A DNA stretch of 64,000 nt from Oscillospiraceae bacterium. Its GTDB lineage: Bacteria; Bacillota; Clostridia; Oscillospirales; Oscillospiraceae. Shown here in pieces: positions 9,047-17,835 of the stretch. Both the position numbers and the translations under genes were made by a program. The stretch lies in assembly GCA_021202845.1 (NCBI GenBank), contig JAJQCF010000008.1, positions 41,224 through 105,223 on the forward strand. Direction: 5' to 3'. Under the pieces are notes generated by a model. It did not search any database. It worked only from the letters and a program-made list of their open reading frames with translations, and had not been told where the DNA came from. Each line of letters begins with the position of its first letter. Within the stretch, counting starts at the first letter, position 1.

Positions 9047-9087
9047 TTTCGCACGCTCCTTTCCGCGTTCGGCTGACAGAGGGTTAA

Positions 9088-10359
9088 TCAATCATACGTA
9101 TACGTAAGAACGCTGTCCACGGCTATAATTTCGGCGTCGCCTTGTTTTTGCGGACCGTCGGGGGTGATAGCGAGGGAGAGCGTGTCCGCGGTGAGGGCGT
9201 GGGCGTAGCATGCGCGAATGGTGACGGTGAAGTTCGCTTGCTTCGGCAGCAGCGTGAACGAGCCGCAGCCGCTGAGGGTGTCAGCGTCGTCGGAGGGCAG
9301 CGCGGCGAACCACACAACGCCGGACGGTGCGCCCGTGGCGTAGGTCGGTTCCAAGGAGACCGTGACGCGCTTGCCGTCGGAGATGTATTCGTCGGCCTTG
9401 GCAAACGAGTTGTCCTCCATTTCCAGATACGCGCTGTCCCATGTCACGCCGACAGCGTCCGCCCAGCGTTCTTCCGGCGGCTGCAGCCATTGGTAGCTGT
9501 ATGTCACCAACACGCTGCCGTCCGCGCCGCGCGCCGTGCCCAGAGCGAGGACAAGCGCCGCTTCGTCCAGCGCAGCGTCCAGTTCCTCCGAGTCGGCGGC
9601 ATAGCTCGCCGCGCTGCCCTGCGTGTCATAAACAGTTATTATCGCGCTGCCGAACTTCGCCTCCGCGTCCTGCGAGATTGCTTCCAGAGCCGAGGCGGAG
9701 AGACAGTCAAGGTAGGCTTGCGAAAAGCCGCGCTCCGTCAGCTCGTCGGAGCCTATTTCCGCCATTGACGCCGCGGGGTTGAACAGGGAGAGCGTCACAT
9801 GGCAGGCACTCCATATCTGGGAGGAGTTGTCGCCGTAGCGGAGCTGGATTTTGACGTCTCTGCCAGTGCTTGTGTGGGTTGACCAACGCATCATATAGCT
9901 CTCCTCGCCCTTTATGGCGTTTTCCAGCGTGGCGTCGCTGTCCGTTTCGTCAGGCTCGCCGTAGGTTTGCAGCAGATAGTCGCGGACGCCGACGAATATC
10001 TCCGCGCCGCTCTGCTCCTCCGTCTCATAGAAAACATAGTAGCCGTGGTAGAAAGCGCCGACGGAGTTGTAGCTGGAAAACAGCGCGGCGGGGAAGCCGG
10101 CGACCTCCTCGTCGTACTGCACGGTTTCCGGCAGAATGTCCAGCTCGGTCAGCGCGTCGCAGCTGTCGCCCCACTTCAGCGCGCCGACGCCGTCGCACTC
10201 CGCGGGCGCAGCCGCAGCTTCGGCGGGCTCGGCGGAGATAAGCGCGGCAATTTCCTCGCTTATCGCGCCCTCCGCGCTCTCCGCCCCGCAGCCCGCGAGC
10301 GTGAGCGCGCACAACAGCGAGCAGACGGTTATAATTCCTGCAAATGCTTGTTTTTTCAA
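9088..10359 (-). CDS. Secreted lipoprotein of unknown function
   Basis: 423 residues from TTG 10359, chosen because AGGAAGG stands upstream and the result is a clean lipoprotein signal peptide (MKKQAFAGIITVCSLLCALT) with lipobox LAGC, cysteine 24. GTG 10368 is an alternative. After an Ala/Glu-rich linker the mature part begins with GALKWGDSCDALTE, then a TYGEPDETDSDATLE segment and a beta-rich C-terminus. No enzyme motif is seen. It is the first gene of the PadR-facing ABC operon and could be a sensor, a substrate-binding accessory or an immunity protein; these are guesses from position. Confidence 0.75.
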   Translation of the reverse strand: MKKQAFAGIITVCSLLCALTLAGCGAESAEGAISEEIAALISAEPAEAAAAPAECDGVGALKWGDSCDALTELDILPETVQYDEEVAGFPAALFSSYNSVGAFYHGYYVFYETEEQSGAEIFVGVRDYLLQTYGEPDETDSDATLENAIKGEESYMMRWSTHTSTGRDVKIQLRYGDNSSQIWSACHVTLSLFNPAASMAEIGSDELTERGFSQAYLDCLSASALEAISQDAEAKFGSAIITVYDTQGSAASYAADSEELDAALDEAALVLALGTARGADGSVLVTYSYQWLQPPEERWADAVGVTWDSAYLEMEDNSFAKADEYISDGKRVTVSLEPTYATGAPSGVVWFAALPSDDADTLSGCGSFTLLPKQANFTVTIRACYAHALTADTLSLAITPDGPQKQGDAEIIAVDSVLTYTYD

Positions 10360-10448
10360 CGCAATCACCCTTCCTGAATATATTAACGAAAAATCTCGGC
10401 GGTTTGTGACGCCTGAAAAAATATTTTTATAAAAATTTTTCCGCTTCA

Positions 10449-10477
10449 ATCATATCAGCAAAAATCATGCTTGTCAA
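10449..10477 (-). promoter_or_regulatory. Promoter of the lipoprotein-ABC transporter operon
   Basis: On the minus strand TTGACA (10472-10477), a 17-base spacer and TATGAT (10449-10454). The -35 box lies inside the left arm of the dyad at 10469-10498. Confidence 0.8.
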
Positions 10478-10498
10478 TAACAAGTTATGTTGACAAGC
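10469..10498. promoter_or_regulatory. Dyad operator between divergent promoters (probable PadR site)
   Basis: A perfect 9-base inverted repeat, GCTTGTCAA (10469-10477) and TTGACAAGC (10490-10498), encloses a second inverted repeat ATAAC (10477-10481) and GTTAT (10484-10488). Each outer arm contains the -35 box of one of the two divergent promoters. A PadR dimer bound here would shut both promoters. The link to PadR is inferred from position. Confidence 0.75.
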
Positions 10499-10518
10499 AA
10501 TATTATTTTTGATATATT
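10490..10518 (+). promoter_or_regulatory. Promoter of the padR operon
   Basis: Perfect TTGACA (10490-10495), 17-base spacer, TATATT (10513-10518). The start codon at 10553 follows AGGAGGAG. Confidence 0.85.
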
Positions 10519-10552
10519 ATATTTGTTATTAAATTGTTTAGGAGGAGCTATC

Positions 10553-10948
10553 ATGCCTGCGAAGCAAACCAGCGGCAAGGCGGAGGGCATCAGGGAAGGG
10601 CTGAAGAAGGCCACGACGGAAATGCTCGTGCTTTTCATGCTGCGCCGCAAGCCGATGTACACTTACGAAATGATGTCCACAATCGAAGAGCTGAGCGAGG
10701 GGAAAATTGTGTTCAACACGCTCTATCAGGCAATCTACCGCCTACAAAAATTCGGATATATCAGGGAGAGCGGCAAGGTCGTCTCCGAGGAAAACCGCGT
10801 CAGAATCTACTTCGCCATAACCGAGAGCGGGCAGAAGTACCTTGACGAGCTTATAGAGCAGTACCGCGCCACCGTCAGCACCATAGACCGCGTCCTCGCC
10901 TCTGACGGCAAAAGCGCAAAGGAGAGCCGCGATGTTCAGACCGCTTGA
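10553..10948 (+). CDS. PadR-family transcriptional regulator
   Basis: 131 residues from ATG 10553 with a strong AGGAGGAG site; the longer reading frame starts upstream of the promoter and is rejected. The PadR winged helix is clear: KKATTEMLVLFMLRRKPMYT, then YEMMSTIEELSEGKIVFNTL and YQAIYRLQKFGYI, followed by the wing (EENRVRIYFAIT). PadR proteins usually repress a divergent transporter and their own gene, and release DNA on binding a toxic ligand. The dyad between the two promoters fits this. The stop overlaps the downstream gene by 17 bases. Confidence 0.93.
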   Translation: MPAKQTSGKAEGIREGLKKATTEMLVLFMLRRKPMYTYEMMSTIEELSEGKIVFNTLYQAIYRLQKFGYIRESGKVVSEENRVRIYFAITESGQKYLDELIEQYRATVSTIDRVLASDGKSAKESRDVQTA

Positions 10949-11318
10949 CAAATATTGCAGAAAGCTCAAAAGGGAGCTGTGCTGCCCGCGCAAGCTGAAA
11001 AATGGCTTTGTGCGGGACGCCCGCCGCATGGCCGAGGACTTCATAAAGGGCAACCCCGGCGTCTCCTTTGACGAGGTTCAGCGCTTCCTCGGCGAGCCGC
11101 GCGAGCTTGCGGAGTACTTCATGCAGACCTTAGACCCCGCCGTCATCTCGCGCCACAAAAGAAACACCCGCGCCGCAGCCGTAACCGCCGTCTCCCTCGC
11201 GCTGCTGATAGCGGCAGCATGCATGGCGTTTACCGTTTATGCGTCAAATGAACGCAAGACAGCGGTGATAACGCGGGAAGTGACAATAGTTATAGGAGAA
11301 GAAACGAATGATGAATAA
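10932..11318 (+). CDS. HAAS/DUF6120-like membrane protein paired with PadR
   Basis: 128 residues. The N-terminal half is an alpha-helical domain (FVRDARRMAEDFIKGNPGVS, DEVQRFLGEPRELAEYF) like the HAAS/DUF1700/DUF6120 proteins encoded next to PadR in Firmicutes. One membrane segment follows (~78-98), then a short outside tail ending in EETNDE. These partners are thought to anchor or modulate the paired regulator. It overlaps padR by 17 bases. The family call is by pattern only. Confidence 0.65.
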   Translation: MFRPLDKYCRKLKRELCCPRKLKNGFVRDARRMAEDFIKGNPGVSFDEVQRFLGEPRELAEYFMQTLDPAVISRHKRNTRAAAVTAVSLALLIAAACMAFTVYASNERKTAVITREVTIVIGEETNDE

Positions 11319-11323
11319 ACGTC

Positions 11324-11366
11324 AAAAAGCGGCGAGCGCCTTTTCGGAGGCTCGCCGCTTTGAAAT
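11324..11366. terminator. Bidirectional intrinsic terminator
   Basis: A perfect 12-base stem, AAAGCGGCGAGC (11326-11337) with GCTCGCCGCTTT (11350-11361), lies between converging genes. On the minus strand it is followed by a run of five T; on the plus strand the T run is weak. Confidence 0.85.
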
Positions 11367-11368
11367 TA

Positions 11369-11995
11369 TTATGCTATAGTCGTTGTTATTTCGCCGGGAT
11401 ACGGCCATTCGACTAGCAAATCATAGAGATTGTAGTAGGTCAGTTTTGACTTGCGCAGAAAAATATCGAAAAGCTCGGCTGCCTCATACGGGGTTTTGGC
11501 ATTCTCATAGCTGTATTCTTCCGCATACTCAAGAAGCTGCTCTATATATGGTTTGATGCCGGTGTAAAAGTCGGTCATAAACTGCTCGTCCGCATTCAGC
11601 GGGTAGTTTTTGTTTATCAATTCTATGGCGCGGCTTAAAGTTGAGGAATCATCATCAAAATGGGTTACGTGGCGGTAATACGGCTCGCAATAGCGGTTCA
11701 TGCCATTTATTGACCGGCTAAGCGCCACTGCCGCGCCGCCGACCATGCCGGACAGCGCCGCTCTGTGGTAAGGCTCGTTTTCAGCCTCTAAGTATAAGCC
11801 TATATAATTGTCAAGTGTCCATAACAGCCCATATATTCCCTCAAGATTTGTCCCGTACCACTCGCGTGTAACCATATCAAAGACAGCATCGTTGCGCTCT
11901 TTTTCCCTGCGCCAATTATAAGTTGTCCACACAAGTGAGAGCGACAAGATTACGATTAAAATCGTCGCGCGCGTGCGAACGGTTAGGTTTTTCAT
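11369..11995 (-). CDS. Single-pass membrane protein of unknown function
   Basis: 208 residues from ATG 11995, preceded by AAAGGTGG. Longer starts lie within or upstream of the promoter's 5' leader and lack support. One membrane segment (ATILIVILSLSLVWTTY, ~10-26) is followed by a soluble, mostly helical and Tyr/Glu-rich domain (LLEYAEEYSYENAKTPYEAA). The outside position of that domain is inferred. No family is recognised. It is monocistronic, with its own promoter and a shared terminator. Confidence 0.7.
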   Translation of the reverse strand: MKNLTVRTRATILIVILSLSLVWTTYNWRREKERNDAVFDMVTREWYGTNLEGIYGLLWTLDNYIGLYLEAENEPYHRAALSGMVGGAAVALSRSINGMNRYCEPYYRHVTHFDDDSSTLSRAIELINKNYPLNADEQFMTDFYTGIKPYIEQLLEYAEEYSYENAKTPYEAAELFDIFLRKSKLTYYNLYDLLVEWPYPGEITTTIA

Positions 11996-12103
11996 GCAGT
12001 CTGCCACCTTTCTTTTTTGAAATTTGCAACGCCTGTTTGCCGAATTTTTGACGAACTTTTTCGCCGTGCTTAACGCGGCTCCGCCTTTCTTTAATCTATG
12101 CGG

Positions 12104-12132
12104 ATAATACCATATAGACATACATTTGTCAA
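12104..12132 (-). promoter_or_regulatory. Promoter of the 11369-11995 gene
   Basis: Minus-strand TTGACA (12127-12132), 17-base spacer, TATTAT (12104-12109). It leaves a leader of about 100 bases before the ATG at 11995, in which I see no further structure. Confidence 0.75.
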
Positions 12133-12187
12133 CAACAAACTAAACTTATAAACTTCCCATTCCGCCGTTTTCTGCGCAATTTGCGGC

Positions 12188-12216
12188 TTGACAAGCGGGG
12201 GAAATGCCGATATAAT
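12188..12216 (+). promoter_or_regulatory. Consensus promoter of the glycine-cleavage operon
   Basis: Perfect TTGACA (12188-12193), 17-base spacer and perfect TATAAT (12211-12216). The expected transcript begins near 12223, about 315 bases before gcvT, leaving room for the riboswitch. Confidence 0.9.
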
Positions 12217-12260
12217 AGCGTTGTTCCTTGATTTGGGGAGCAAAATTTAATCAGGTTCGG

Positions 12261-12447
12261 GTGAAGGAATCGGGAGAGTCCGCGTTTTGCGCGGCGCCGA
12301 AGGGGCTGCAGAAACTCTCAGGCAAAGTGGACCGATTCCCGACGAAGCTCTGGAAAACAATTTGCGGAAGCGCAATGACGCGCTTCCCATGTACCGACGA
12401 AGCAATCCGCGGCTTGGCGCGGAGAATCTTTCAGGTTTTAAACAGAG
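12261..12447 (+). promoter_or_regulatory. Tandem glycine riboswitch (two aptamers)
   Basis: Aptamer 1 (12261-12340) has the P1 pair GGAATCG (12266-12272) and CGATTCC (12333-12339), the GGGAGAG element, GCCGAAGGGGC and AACTCTCAGGCAAA. Aptamer 2 (12345-12447) has P1 CTCTG (12348-12352) with CAGAG (12443-12447), the ACCGACGAAG element and GGAGAATCTTTCAGGT. This is the classic two-aptamer form upstream of gcvT in Firmicutes. P1 of aptamer 2 touches the 5' arm of the terminator, so glycine binding should prevent termination and turn the operon on. Confidence 0.95.
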
Positions 12448-12490
12448 GCGAAGGCTGCGGCTGACTGCGCGGCTTTCGCCTTTGTTTTTT
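12446..12490 (+). terminator. Riboswitch-controlled intrinsic terminator
   Basis: The stem AGGCGAAGGCTGCG (12446-12459) pairs with CGCGGCTTTCGCCT (12468-12481, with G-T wobble), followed by TTGTTTTTT. It shares bases 12446-12447 with the P1 stem of the second glycine aptamer, which supports a switch. Confidence 0.88.
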
Positions 12491-12538
12491 ACATTTTTCT
12501 ATCGCGTTTATCATATAAGAAACAGGAGATGATTCATT

Positions 12539-13624
12539 TTGGAGCGCAAGACCCCTTTGTATGATGTCCATGTCGCCGAGGGCGGCAAAATTGTGCCGTT
12601 CGCGGGCTACCTTCTGCCGATTCAGTATGCCTCCGGCGTGATTCGGGAGCATATGGCGGTGCGGCAGCAGGCCGGACTGTTCGACGTTTCTCACATGGGA
12701 GAAATTTTGTTTACCGGCCCGACTGCGCTGGACACGCTCAATCACCTGCTCACCAACGACTACACCGATATGCCGCTGGGGCGCGTGCGCTACGGCGTGA
12801 TGTGCAATCCCTCCGGCGGGGTTATTGACGACTTAGTCGTCTATAAGTTTGGAGAGCAGACATATCTTGTCGTCGTCAATGCCTCCAACCGTGAGAAGGA
12901 CTTTGCCCATATGTCGGCCAACCTGCTGCCGGACACCAAGGCGGAGGATATTTCCGACAAGGTTGCCCAGCTCGCGCTCCAAGGACCTGCGGCGCCGCAG
13001 ATTCTGGCCAAGCTGGCCGCGCCGGAGCAGATTCCGCAGAAGTATTACACCGCCGCGGCTCACGTCGGCGTGGGCGGAATTGACTGCATGGTTTCCCGCA
13101 CCGGCTACACGGGGGAGTTGGGCTATGAGCTGTACACCGCGCCGGAGAACGCCGCCGCGCTCTGGAAAATGCTCCGCGAGGCTGGCGAGGAGTTCGGGCT
13201 TATTCCCTGCGGCTTGGGCGCGCGCGACACGCTGCGTTTGGAGGCCGCCATGCCGCTCTACGGGCACGAAATGGACGAGACGATAACGCCGCTGGAGGCG
13301 GGGCTGGACTTCGGCGTCAAGCTGGGCAAGAGCGAGTTCATAGGCCGCGAGGCGCTGGTGAGCGCGGGCAAGCCGAGCCGCGTGCGCGTGGGGCTGACCG
13401 TCACGGGCCGCGGCATACTGCGCGAGCACCAGAGCGTTTTCCTGAACGGCACGGAGATAGGCGCGACCACCTCCGGCACGTTCGCGCCGTATCTGAACAA
13501 GGCCGTGGCGATGGCGCTGGTGAGCGCAGGCTGCGCCGAGGTCGGCACGGAGGTCGAGGTGGACGTGCGCGGCCGCCGCGTCCCCGCCGTCATAACGCCG
13601 CTGCCGTTTTATAAGCGCGCGTAA
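12539..13624 (+). CDS. gcvT: Glycine cleavage system aminomethyltransferase (T protein)
   Basis: 361 residues from TTG 12539; AGGAGA (12524-12529) is well spaced and no ATG gives a better fit. It begins RKTPLYDVHVAEGGKIVPFA and carries the conserved GLFDVSHMGEI, YTGELGYELY and GLGARDTLRLEAAMPLYGHE motifs of GcvT folate binding. It transfers the methylene group from aminomethyl-lipoyl GcvH to tetrahydrofolate and releases ammonia. First gene behind the glycine riboswitch. Confidence 0.97.
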   Translation: MERKTPLYDVHVAEGGKIVPFAGYLLPIQYASGVIREHMAVRQQAGLFDVSHMGEILFTGPTALDTLNHLLTNDYTDMPLGRVRYGVMCNPSGGVIDDLVVYKFGEQTYLVVVNASNREKDFAHMSANLLPDTKAEDISDKVAQLALQGPAAPQILAKLAAPEQIPQKYYTAAAHVGVGGIDCMVSRTGYTGELGYELYTAPENAAALWKMLREAGEEFGLIPCGLGARDTLRLEAAMPLYGHEMDETITPLEAGLDFGVKLGKSEFIGREALVSAGKPSRVRVGLTVTGRGILREHQSVFLNGTEIGATTSGTFAPYLNKAVAMALVSAGCAEVGTEVEVDVRGRRVPAVITPLPFYKRA

Positions 13625-13685
13625 AAAATTATAATTCTTATAAATCAAAAATTATTGTAAATCACTATATTAGGAGGAAAAAATT

Positions 13686-14069
13686 ATGTCTGAAATTCTC
13701 AAAGAGCTGAAGTACACGCCTTCCCACGAGTGGGTCAAGGAGGAGGACGGCTTGACCGTGGTCGGTCTGTCGGATTTCGCCCAGAACGCGCTGGGAGACA
13801 TTGTATTTATAAATCTGCCGGAGGAGGGCAGCGAGGTTACGGCGGGCGAGGCGTTTGCCGACGTGGAGTCCGTCAAGGCTGTCTCGGACGTTTTCAGCCC
13901 CGTCACCGGCGTTGTTGCCGCCGTGAACGAGGAGCTGCTGGATAACCCCGCGCTCGTCAACGAAGCCCCCTACGAGAGTTGGCTGATAAAGGTCTCCGAC
14001 GTGAGCGAGACGCGCGAGCTGCTGGATGCCGACGCCTATGGCGAGGTGTGCGCCGCGGAGGAGGACTGA
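13686..14069 (+). CDS. gcvH: Glycine cleavage system H protein
   Basis: 127 residues, the usual size. The lipoylated lysine lies in the motif DVESVKAVSD (Lys64). TPSHEWVKEEDGLTVVGLSD at the N-terminus is typical. GcvH shuttles the lipoyl-bound intermediate between the P, T and L proteins. A strong AGGAGG precedes the ATG. The lipoate ligase gene further down the operon probably lipoylates it. Confidence 0.97.
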   Translation: MSEILKELKYTPSHEWVKEEDGLTVVGLSDFAQNALGDIVFINLPEEGSEVTAGEAFADVESVKAVSDVFSPVTGVVAAVNEELLDNPALVNEAPYESWLIKVSDVSETRELLDADAYGEVCAAEED

Positions 14070-14070
14070 C

Positions 14071-15387
14071 ATGGGCAGCTATGTGCCCGCCACGAGCGCC
14101 GAGCAGCAGGCGATGCTGTCCGCGCTGGGACTGGAGAGCGTGGAGCAGCTGTTTGACTGCGTGCCGCCGGAGGTGCGCATAAGCGAGCTGAATCTGCCCG
14201 CGGGGCTGAGCGAGATGGAGGTCAGCCGCGCCGTGGGCAAAATGGCGGCCGCCAACCGCCGCTTTGACAGCTGCTTCCGCGGCGCGGGAGCCTACCGCCA
14301 CTATATCCCCTCCATTGTAAAGACCGTGACCTCAAAAGAGGAGTTTGTCACGGCCTACACGCCGTATCAGGCGGAGATAAGTCAGGGCGTACTCCAGTCG
14401 ATTTTTGAATATCAGACCCAGATGTGTGAGCTGACGGGCATGGACGTTTCCAACGCCTCGGTCTATGACGGCGCGACGGCGGCCGCCGAGGCGGTGTTCA
14501 TGTGCGAAGAGCGCCGCCGCAGCGGGGTGCTGGTGGCGGAAACCGCCGACCCGCAGGTGCGCGAGGTTATTTCCACCTACTGCGCGAGCCGCGGCGTGAG
14601 CGTGACGACACTGCCGCAGCGCGGCGGCGCGCTGGACTTAGACAAGCTCGCCGAGGCGCTGACCGAGCAGACGGCCTCCGTCTATCTGCAAAGCCCCAAC
14701 TACTACGGCGTGCTGGAGGACGCGGCGGCGGTCGCGGAGATGGCTCACGCAAAGGGCGTCAAGGTGATAATGGGCGTGAACCCCATATCCTTGGGACTGC
14801 TGAAAACTCCCGCCGAGTACGGCGCGGACATAGCCGTGGGCGAGGGTCAGCCGCTGGGGCTGCCGCTGGGCTTCGGCGGCCCGTACTTGGGCTTTATGAC
14901 CTGCCGCCAAGCGCTCATGCGCCGTCTGCCCGGGCGCATTGTGGGGCAGACGACCGACAGCGCGGGCAAACGCTGCTTTGTGCTGACGCTGCAGGCGCGC
15001 GAACAGCACATACGCCGCGAAAAGGCGTCGTCCAACATCTGCTCCAACGAGGCGCTGTGCGCCATGACCGCTTCGGTCTACCTCGCGGCAATGGGTCCGC
15101 AGGGACTGCGCCGCGCGGCGGAGGGCAGCGCTGCCCATGCCCATTATTTAGCGGAGAAGCTAAACGCGCTGCCGGGCTTTGCCCTGCGTTACAGAAAGCC
15201 GTTTTTCCATGAGTTCGTCACGGAGTGCCCGACGGAGCCGACCGTGCTCTGCGCGGCGCTGGCCGAGCGCGGCATACTGGGCGGGCTGCCGCTGGACGGC
15301 GGGCTGCTGTGGTGCTGCACGGAGCTGAACGACAGAGGGCAGATAGACGAGCTTGTTGAAGTCTTGAAGGAGGTGTGTGCGCTGTGA
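14071..15387 (+). CDS. gcvPA: Glycine dehydrogenase (decarboxylating) subunit 1
   Basis: 438 residues from ATG 14071, one base after the gcvH stop; the longer frame is only an upstream extension into gcvH. It shows [34 protein letters not shown] and [12 protein letters not shown], all typical of the GcvPA half of split P protein. It pairs with GcvPB to form the PLP enzyme that decarboxylates glycine. It overlaps gcvPB by four bases. Split P protein is the rule in Firmicutes and archaea. Confidence 0.96.
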   Translation: MGSYVPATSAEQQAMLSALGLESVEQLFDCVPPEVRISELNLPAGLSEMEVSRAVGKMAAANRRFDSCFRGAGAYRHYIPSIVKTVTSKEEFVTAYTPYQAEISQGVLQSIFEYQTQMCELTGMDVSNASVYDGATAAAEAVFMCEERRRSGVLVAETADPQVREVISTYCASRGVSVTTLPQRGGALDLDKLAEALTEQTASVYLQSPNYYGVLEDAAAVAEMAHAKGVKVIMGVNPISLGLLKTPAEYGADIAVGEGQPLGLPLGFGGPYLGFMTCRQALMRRLPGRIVGQTTDSAGKRCFVLTLQAREQHIRREKASSNICSNEALCAMTASVYLAAMGPQGLRRAAEGSAAHAHYLAEKLNALPGFALRYRKPFFHEFVTECPTEPTVLCAALAERGILGGLPLDGGLLWCCTELNDRGQIDELVEVLKEVCAL

Positions 15388-16820
15388 AGCTGATTTTTGA
15401 ACGCAGCCGCGCGGGACGCGGATTGAGCCTGCTGCCGGAGTGCGATGTGCCGAAAGCGGAGTTTGACGCCGCATTTCTGCGTGAGAGCGCCCCGCGTCTG
15501 CCGGAGATGTCCGAGGTGGAGCTTGGCCGGCACTATACCGAGCTGGCCGCCGAGACGCACGGCGTGAACGACGGGTTTTACCCCCTCGGCTCCTGCACGA
15601 TGAAGTATAACCCCCGCATTGACGAGGAGCTGGCCGCGCTGCCGGACTTTGCGGACATCCACCCGCTGCAGCCGACAGAGAGCGTTCAGGGCTGCTTGGA
15701 GGTGCTGTACCGCGCGGAGGAGCTGCTTTGCGAGATAACCGGCATGGACGCCATGACGTTCCAGCCCGCCGCCGGAGCGCACGGCGAGTACACGGGGCTG
15801 CTGCTCATCCGCGCCTACCACGCCTCGCGCGGCAACACGGAGCGCACGAAGATAATCGTCCCCGACTCCGCCCACGGCACGAACCCCGCCTCGGCGGTGA
15901 TGGCGGGCTTCAAGGTTGTGTCCGTGCCCTCGAACGCCGAGGGCGGCGTGGATTTGGAGGCGCTGCGCGCCGCCGTGGGTCCCGACACCGCGGGGCTTAT
16001 GCTCACAAACCCCAACACTCTGGGACTTTTCGACCCCAATATTTTAGAAATTACGCGCATTGTACACGGCGCGGGCGGACTTTGCTACTATGACGGCGCG
16101 AACCTCAACGCAGTTATGGGCCGCGCCCGCCCGGGCGACATGGGCTTCGACTGCGTCCATGTCAATTTGCACAAGACTTTCGCCACCCCGCACGGCGGCG
16201 GCGGACCGGGCAGCGGACCTGTGGGCTGCAAGGACTTCCTCGCCGCGTTCCTGCCCGCGCCGCGGGTCGGCAGAAGCGAGAGCGGCTACACCCTGACGCA
16301 GCCGCCGCAGAGCATTGGCCGCGTGCGCAGCTTTTACGGCAACTTCTTGGTCGTGGTGCGGGCGCTGGCGTATATAATGACGCTCGGCAGGGAGGGCATA
16401 CCCGCCGCCTCCGCCGGAGCGGTGCTGAACGCCAACTACCTCATGCACGCGCTCGCGGGGCGCTACGAAATGGCCTATGACGGGGCTTGTATGCATGAGT
16501 TTGTAATGACGCTGGAGGGGCTGAAGCACAAAACCGGCGCTTCGGCGCTCGACGTAGCCAAGCGGCTGCTGGACTTCGGCATACACCCGCCGACGATGTA
16601 CTTCCCGCTCATTGTCCACGAGGCGCTGATGGTTGAGCCGACCGAGACGGAGAGCCCCGAGACGCTGGACAGCGCGGCGGAAATTTTCCTGCAAGTGCTG
16701 GACGAGGCGGAGGCGAACGGCGAGAGCCTGCATTCCGCGCCCCACGACTGCGTCATCAGCCGCCCCGACGAGGTGGCCGCCGCCCGCACGCCGATTTTGC
16801 GCTATGCCTTTGACGGCTGA
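15384..16820 (+). CDS. gcvPB: Glycine dehydrogenase (decarboxylating) subunit 2
   Basis: 478 residues from GTG 15384, which overlaps the gcvPA stop (GTGA) and lies ten bases after AAGGAGG. The PLP lysine sits in [18 protein letters not shown] (Lys264). Other signatures are [22 protein letters not shown] and the C-terminal [14 protein letters not shown]. It is the PLP-bearing subunit of split P protein and works with GcvPA, GcvH and GcvT. Confidence 0.97.
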   Translation: MKLIFERSRAGRGLSLLPECDVPKAEFDAAFLRESAPRLPEMSEVELGRHYTELAAETHGVNDGFYPLGSCTMKYNPRIDEELAALPDFADIHPLQPTESVQGCLEVLYRAEELLCEITGMDAMTFQPAAGAHGEYTGLLLIRAYHASRGNTERTKIIVPDSAHGTNPASAVMAGFKVVSVPSNAEGGVDLEALRAAVGPDTAGLMLTNPNTLGLFDPNILEITRIVHGAGGLCYYDGANLNAVMGRARPGDMGFDCVHVNLHKTFATPHGGGGPGSGPVGCKDFLAAFLPAPRVGRSESGYTLTQPPQSIGRVRSFYGNFLVVVRALAYIMTLGREGIPAASAGAVLNANYLMHALAGRYEMAYDGACMHEFVMTLEGLKHKTGASALDVAKRLLDFGIHPPTMYFPLIVHEALMVEPTETESPETLDSAAEIFLQVLDEAEANGESLHSAPHDCVISRPDEVAAARTPILRYAFDG

Positions 16821-16838
16821 GGCGGAAGGAGCCGCGCC

Positions 16839-17834
16839 GTGCTGACAAAGCTCCTGCTGCTGAAAACCGGCAGCACCAATCCTTATTATAATTTAGCGCT
16901 GGAGGAGCAGCTTCTGCGCGGCGTCGGCGCGGGGGAGTGCGTACTCTACCTCTGGCAAAACCGCCGCACCGTGGTTATAGGCCGCAACCAGAACGCGGAG
17001 GACGAGTGCCGCGTGCAGGCGCTGGAGGCCGACGGCGGACATCTTGCGCGCCGGCTCTCCGGCGGCGGCGCGGTGTACCACGACTTGGGCAATCTGAACT
17101 TCACGTTCCTCACCACGGCGGAGGACTACGACGCGGCGCGGCAGACGCAGGTTATTTTGCAGGCGGTGCGCTCCCTCGGCGTGGACGCAGAGCGCACGGG
17201 GCGCAACGATTTGACCGCGGACGGCAGAAAATTTTCCGGCCACGCCTTCTATAAAACCGCGGGGCGCGGCTGCCACCACGGCACGCTGATGGTGAACGTG
17301 GAGCGTGAGCAAATGGAGAGATATTTGCAAGTCTCGCCGCTCAAGCTGCGCGCCAAGGGCGTGCAGTCGGTGCGCTCAAGGGTCGTGAACCTCGCGGAAA
17401 TAGCGCCGGCGCTGACCGTAGAAAAGCTGAGCGCGGCGCTGGAGAGCGCTTTTGGCGAGGTGTACGCCCTGCCGGTGACGCCGCTGGCGGAGAGCGAGCT
17501 GGACGCCGAGGCTGTAGAGGAAAAGCGAAAGCGCTTCGCCTCCCCCGACTGGCTCTACGGCAAGCTGCGCCCGCTGCAGTGCAGCCGCGAGGCGCGCTTT
17601 GACTGGGGCACGGTGCGGCTGGACTTCTCGCTGGCGGAGGGCGTTATCTGCGACGCCGCGCTGTGGTCGGACGGGCTGGAGGCCGATTACCTCAGCGCCG
17701 TGCCGGAGGCTCTGCGCGGCTGCGCTCTTGAGGAAAACGCTGTGCGCCGCCGTTTGACAGCGCCGGACGGCGCTCATACCCAAGCGGCGGCGGACATAGC
17801 CGCGCTGCTGACAACAAAACGAGGTGAAAGCTGA
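16839..17834 (+). CDS. lplA: Lipoate-protein ligase A
   Basis: 331 residues from GTG 16839 with AAGGAG upstream. The family motifs NPYYNLALEEQLL, VVIGRNQNAEDEC, RLSGGGAVYHDLGNLNFTF and NDLTADGRKFSGHAFY are clear, including the lysine region that binds lipoyl-AMP. A C-terminal accessory domain (DWLYGKLRPLQCSREARFDW) is present, so it should activate and transfer lipoate by itself. Its location in the gcv operon implies that scavenged lipoate is loaded onto GcvH. It ends one base before the lpdA start. Confidence 0.95.
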   Translation: MLTKLLLLKTGSTNPYYNLALEEQLLRGVGAGECVLYLWQNRRTVVIGRNQNAEDECRVQALEADGGHLARRLSGGGAVYHDLGNLNFTFLTTAEDYDAARQTQVILQAVRSLGVDAERTGRNDLTADGRKFSGHAFYKTAGRGCHHGTLMVNVEREQMERYLQVSPLKLRAKGVQSVRSRVVNLAEIAPALTVEKLSAALESAFGEVYALPVTPLAESELDAEAVEEKRKRFASPDWLYGKLRPLQCSREARFDWGTVRLDFSLAEGVICDAALWSDGLEADYLSAVPEALRGCALEENAVRRRLTAPDGAHTQAAADIAALLTTKRGES

Positions 17835-17835
17835 T

